This document shows positions 53,518 through 53,982 of a DNA stretch of 53,982 bases, piece by piece. The translations under genes were made by a program, and so were the position numbers. The notes under the pieces are model-generated. The model saw only the letters and a list, made by a program, of their open reading frames with translations, was not told the origin of the DNA and ran no database searches. Source of the DNA: DATLXU01 sp035575515 (lineage in GTDB: Bacteria; Acidobacteriota; Blastocatellia; UBA7656); contig DATLXU010000039.1 of assembly GCA_035575515.1 (NCBI GenBank), positions 1-53,982 of the forward strand. The letters run 5' to 3'. Every line of letters starts with the position of its first letter. Positions within the stretch are counted from its first letter, which is position 1.

Positions 53518-53982
53518 ATGAAATCACTCGTCATCCTGTTCTTAATTATCTTATCGGGAATAATTATCACTGATGCGCGAGCGCAGGACGCAAACGCGCT
53601 GATGAATGTTGAATCTGTTTCTTCCATAAAGCCGCAGCGAACACCTATGATGGTGGTCCATGAGACGGCGATACCCGTGCAAGCTCCGGCTAAACCCGTA
53701 GCAGACGCTTTGAAACCGCAAGGCAAACCCGCGAAAGGCACGGCGAGCAAATCCGTAAACACAGCGAGTAAAACGTCAATTGAAAAACTGGCAGCAAGTG
53801 AAGCGACTGCAAGCGCCGCGCCTGCAAGCCCGATTGTGTTGCCGGGCGCGCAAACAGTCAGCGAGTCGGGGCCGCTTGAATTTGAGAGCACGGGCAATGC
53901 TCAGTACGACGAGTTCATCAAGCAGTCGGCTGCGCGCAACGGAATTGACCCGAACCTGATAGTCGCCGTGATGCATCATGAA
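53518..53982 (+). CDS. Lytic transglycosylase, N-terminal part (cut by window end)
   Basis: 155 codons to the window edge. The ATG has GGGAG 5 bases upstream. A signal peptide (1-22), then a low-complexity linker rich in A, K, P and S, then YDEFIKQSAARNGIDPNLIVAVMHHE, the start of an SLT lysozyme-like domain. The final glutamate corresponds to the catalytic residue in the usual ES motif. The enzyme would cleave peptidoglycan glycan strands in the periplasm. The rest of the domain is beyond the window. Confidence 0.85.
   Translation, partial: MKSLVILFLIILSGIIITDARAQDANALMNVESVSSIKPQRTPMMVVHETAIPVQAPAKPVADALKPQGKPAKGTASKSVNTASKTSIEKLAASEATASAAPASPIVLPGAQTVSESGPLEFESTGNAQYDEFIKQSAARNGIDPNLIVAVMHHE

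Noticed and set aside
53502..53897. 131-codon minus-strand frame at the right edge
   Set aside because: The opposite strand carries a signal peptide and SLT domain with a good ribosome site, so this is its shadow.

Overview
The window reads as a chromosomal segment of a heterotrophic bacterium, most likely an acidobacterium (Blastocatellia-like). That placement is inference: no rRNA is present. It rests on moderately high GC, many secreted beta-propeller, ASPIC/CRTAC1, M28, M20 and DUF5117-type proteins, and short intergenic repeats. Genes are densely packed on both strands. I see no tRNA, rRNA, CRISPR array, intact insertion sequence or prophage.

Layout. 1-862: an RNA-like, non-coding stretch that may be a group II intron remnant. 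0.9-7.6 kb: PQQ-type propeller protein, a heme-motif/DUF4440 fusion, an SDR oxidoreductase, two PilZ proteins (one with a J-like domain) and a porin. 7.6-8.46 kb: a decayed, AT-richer stretch with a frameshifted gene. 8.5-13 kb: lepA, then (minus strand) an ECF sigma factor, its zinc-finger anti-sigma and a TonB-type protein, with a sigma-E-like promoter in front. 13-17.5 kb: secreted CocE-type hydrolase, MFS transporter, RibD-type reductase. 17.9-25.2 kb: hybrid sensor kinase, secreted metallo-beta-lactamase-fold enzyme, queD-queE (7-deazaguanine/queuosine pathway), fabI, M28 aminopeptidase. 25.5-37.7 kb: secreted or surface proteins (HEAT repeats, matrixin-like protease, large BNR propeller, CRTAC1-thioredoxin protein cut by an in-frame UGA, sialidase-like protein). 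38-39.6 kb: a scar where a hydrogenase beta-subunit fragment is joined to a hydrogenase maturation protease fragment, then a hemerythrin. 39.6-48 kb: M20 peptidase, DUF1579, VOC and DinB proteins, lexA with a small gene in front, second large BNR propeller. 48-54 kb: aldehyde dehydrogenase, DUF5117-type metalloprotease, a small secreted protein cut by an in-frame UAG, and the start of a lytic transglycosylase.

The most distinctive structure is a dispersed family of intergenic elements built from 7-base units. At many loci a short tract of heptamers is followed, 15-100 bases later, by its reverse complement, so the RNA could fold into a hairpin. The unit differs between loci (CGGACTT, GGATGAA, CCAGAAA, GAACTCG, GGCAGCA and others), but the architecture repeats. 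Several elements begin inside or within a few bases of the upstream stop codon and run almost to the next ribosome binding site. They resemble in style the heptameric STRR repeats of cyanobacteria.

Gene decay is a second theme: one in-frame UGA, one in-frame UAG, one frameshift and one deletion scar lie within 54 kb, while the surrounding genes are intact and use UGA and UAG as normal stops.
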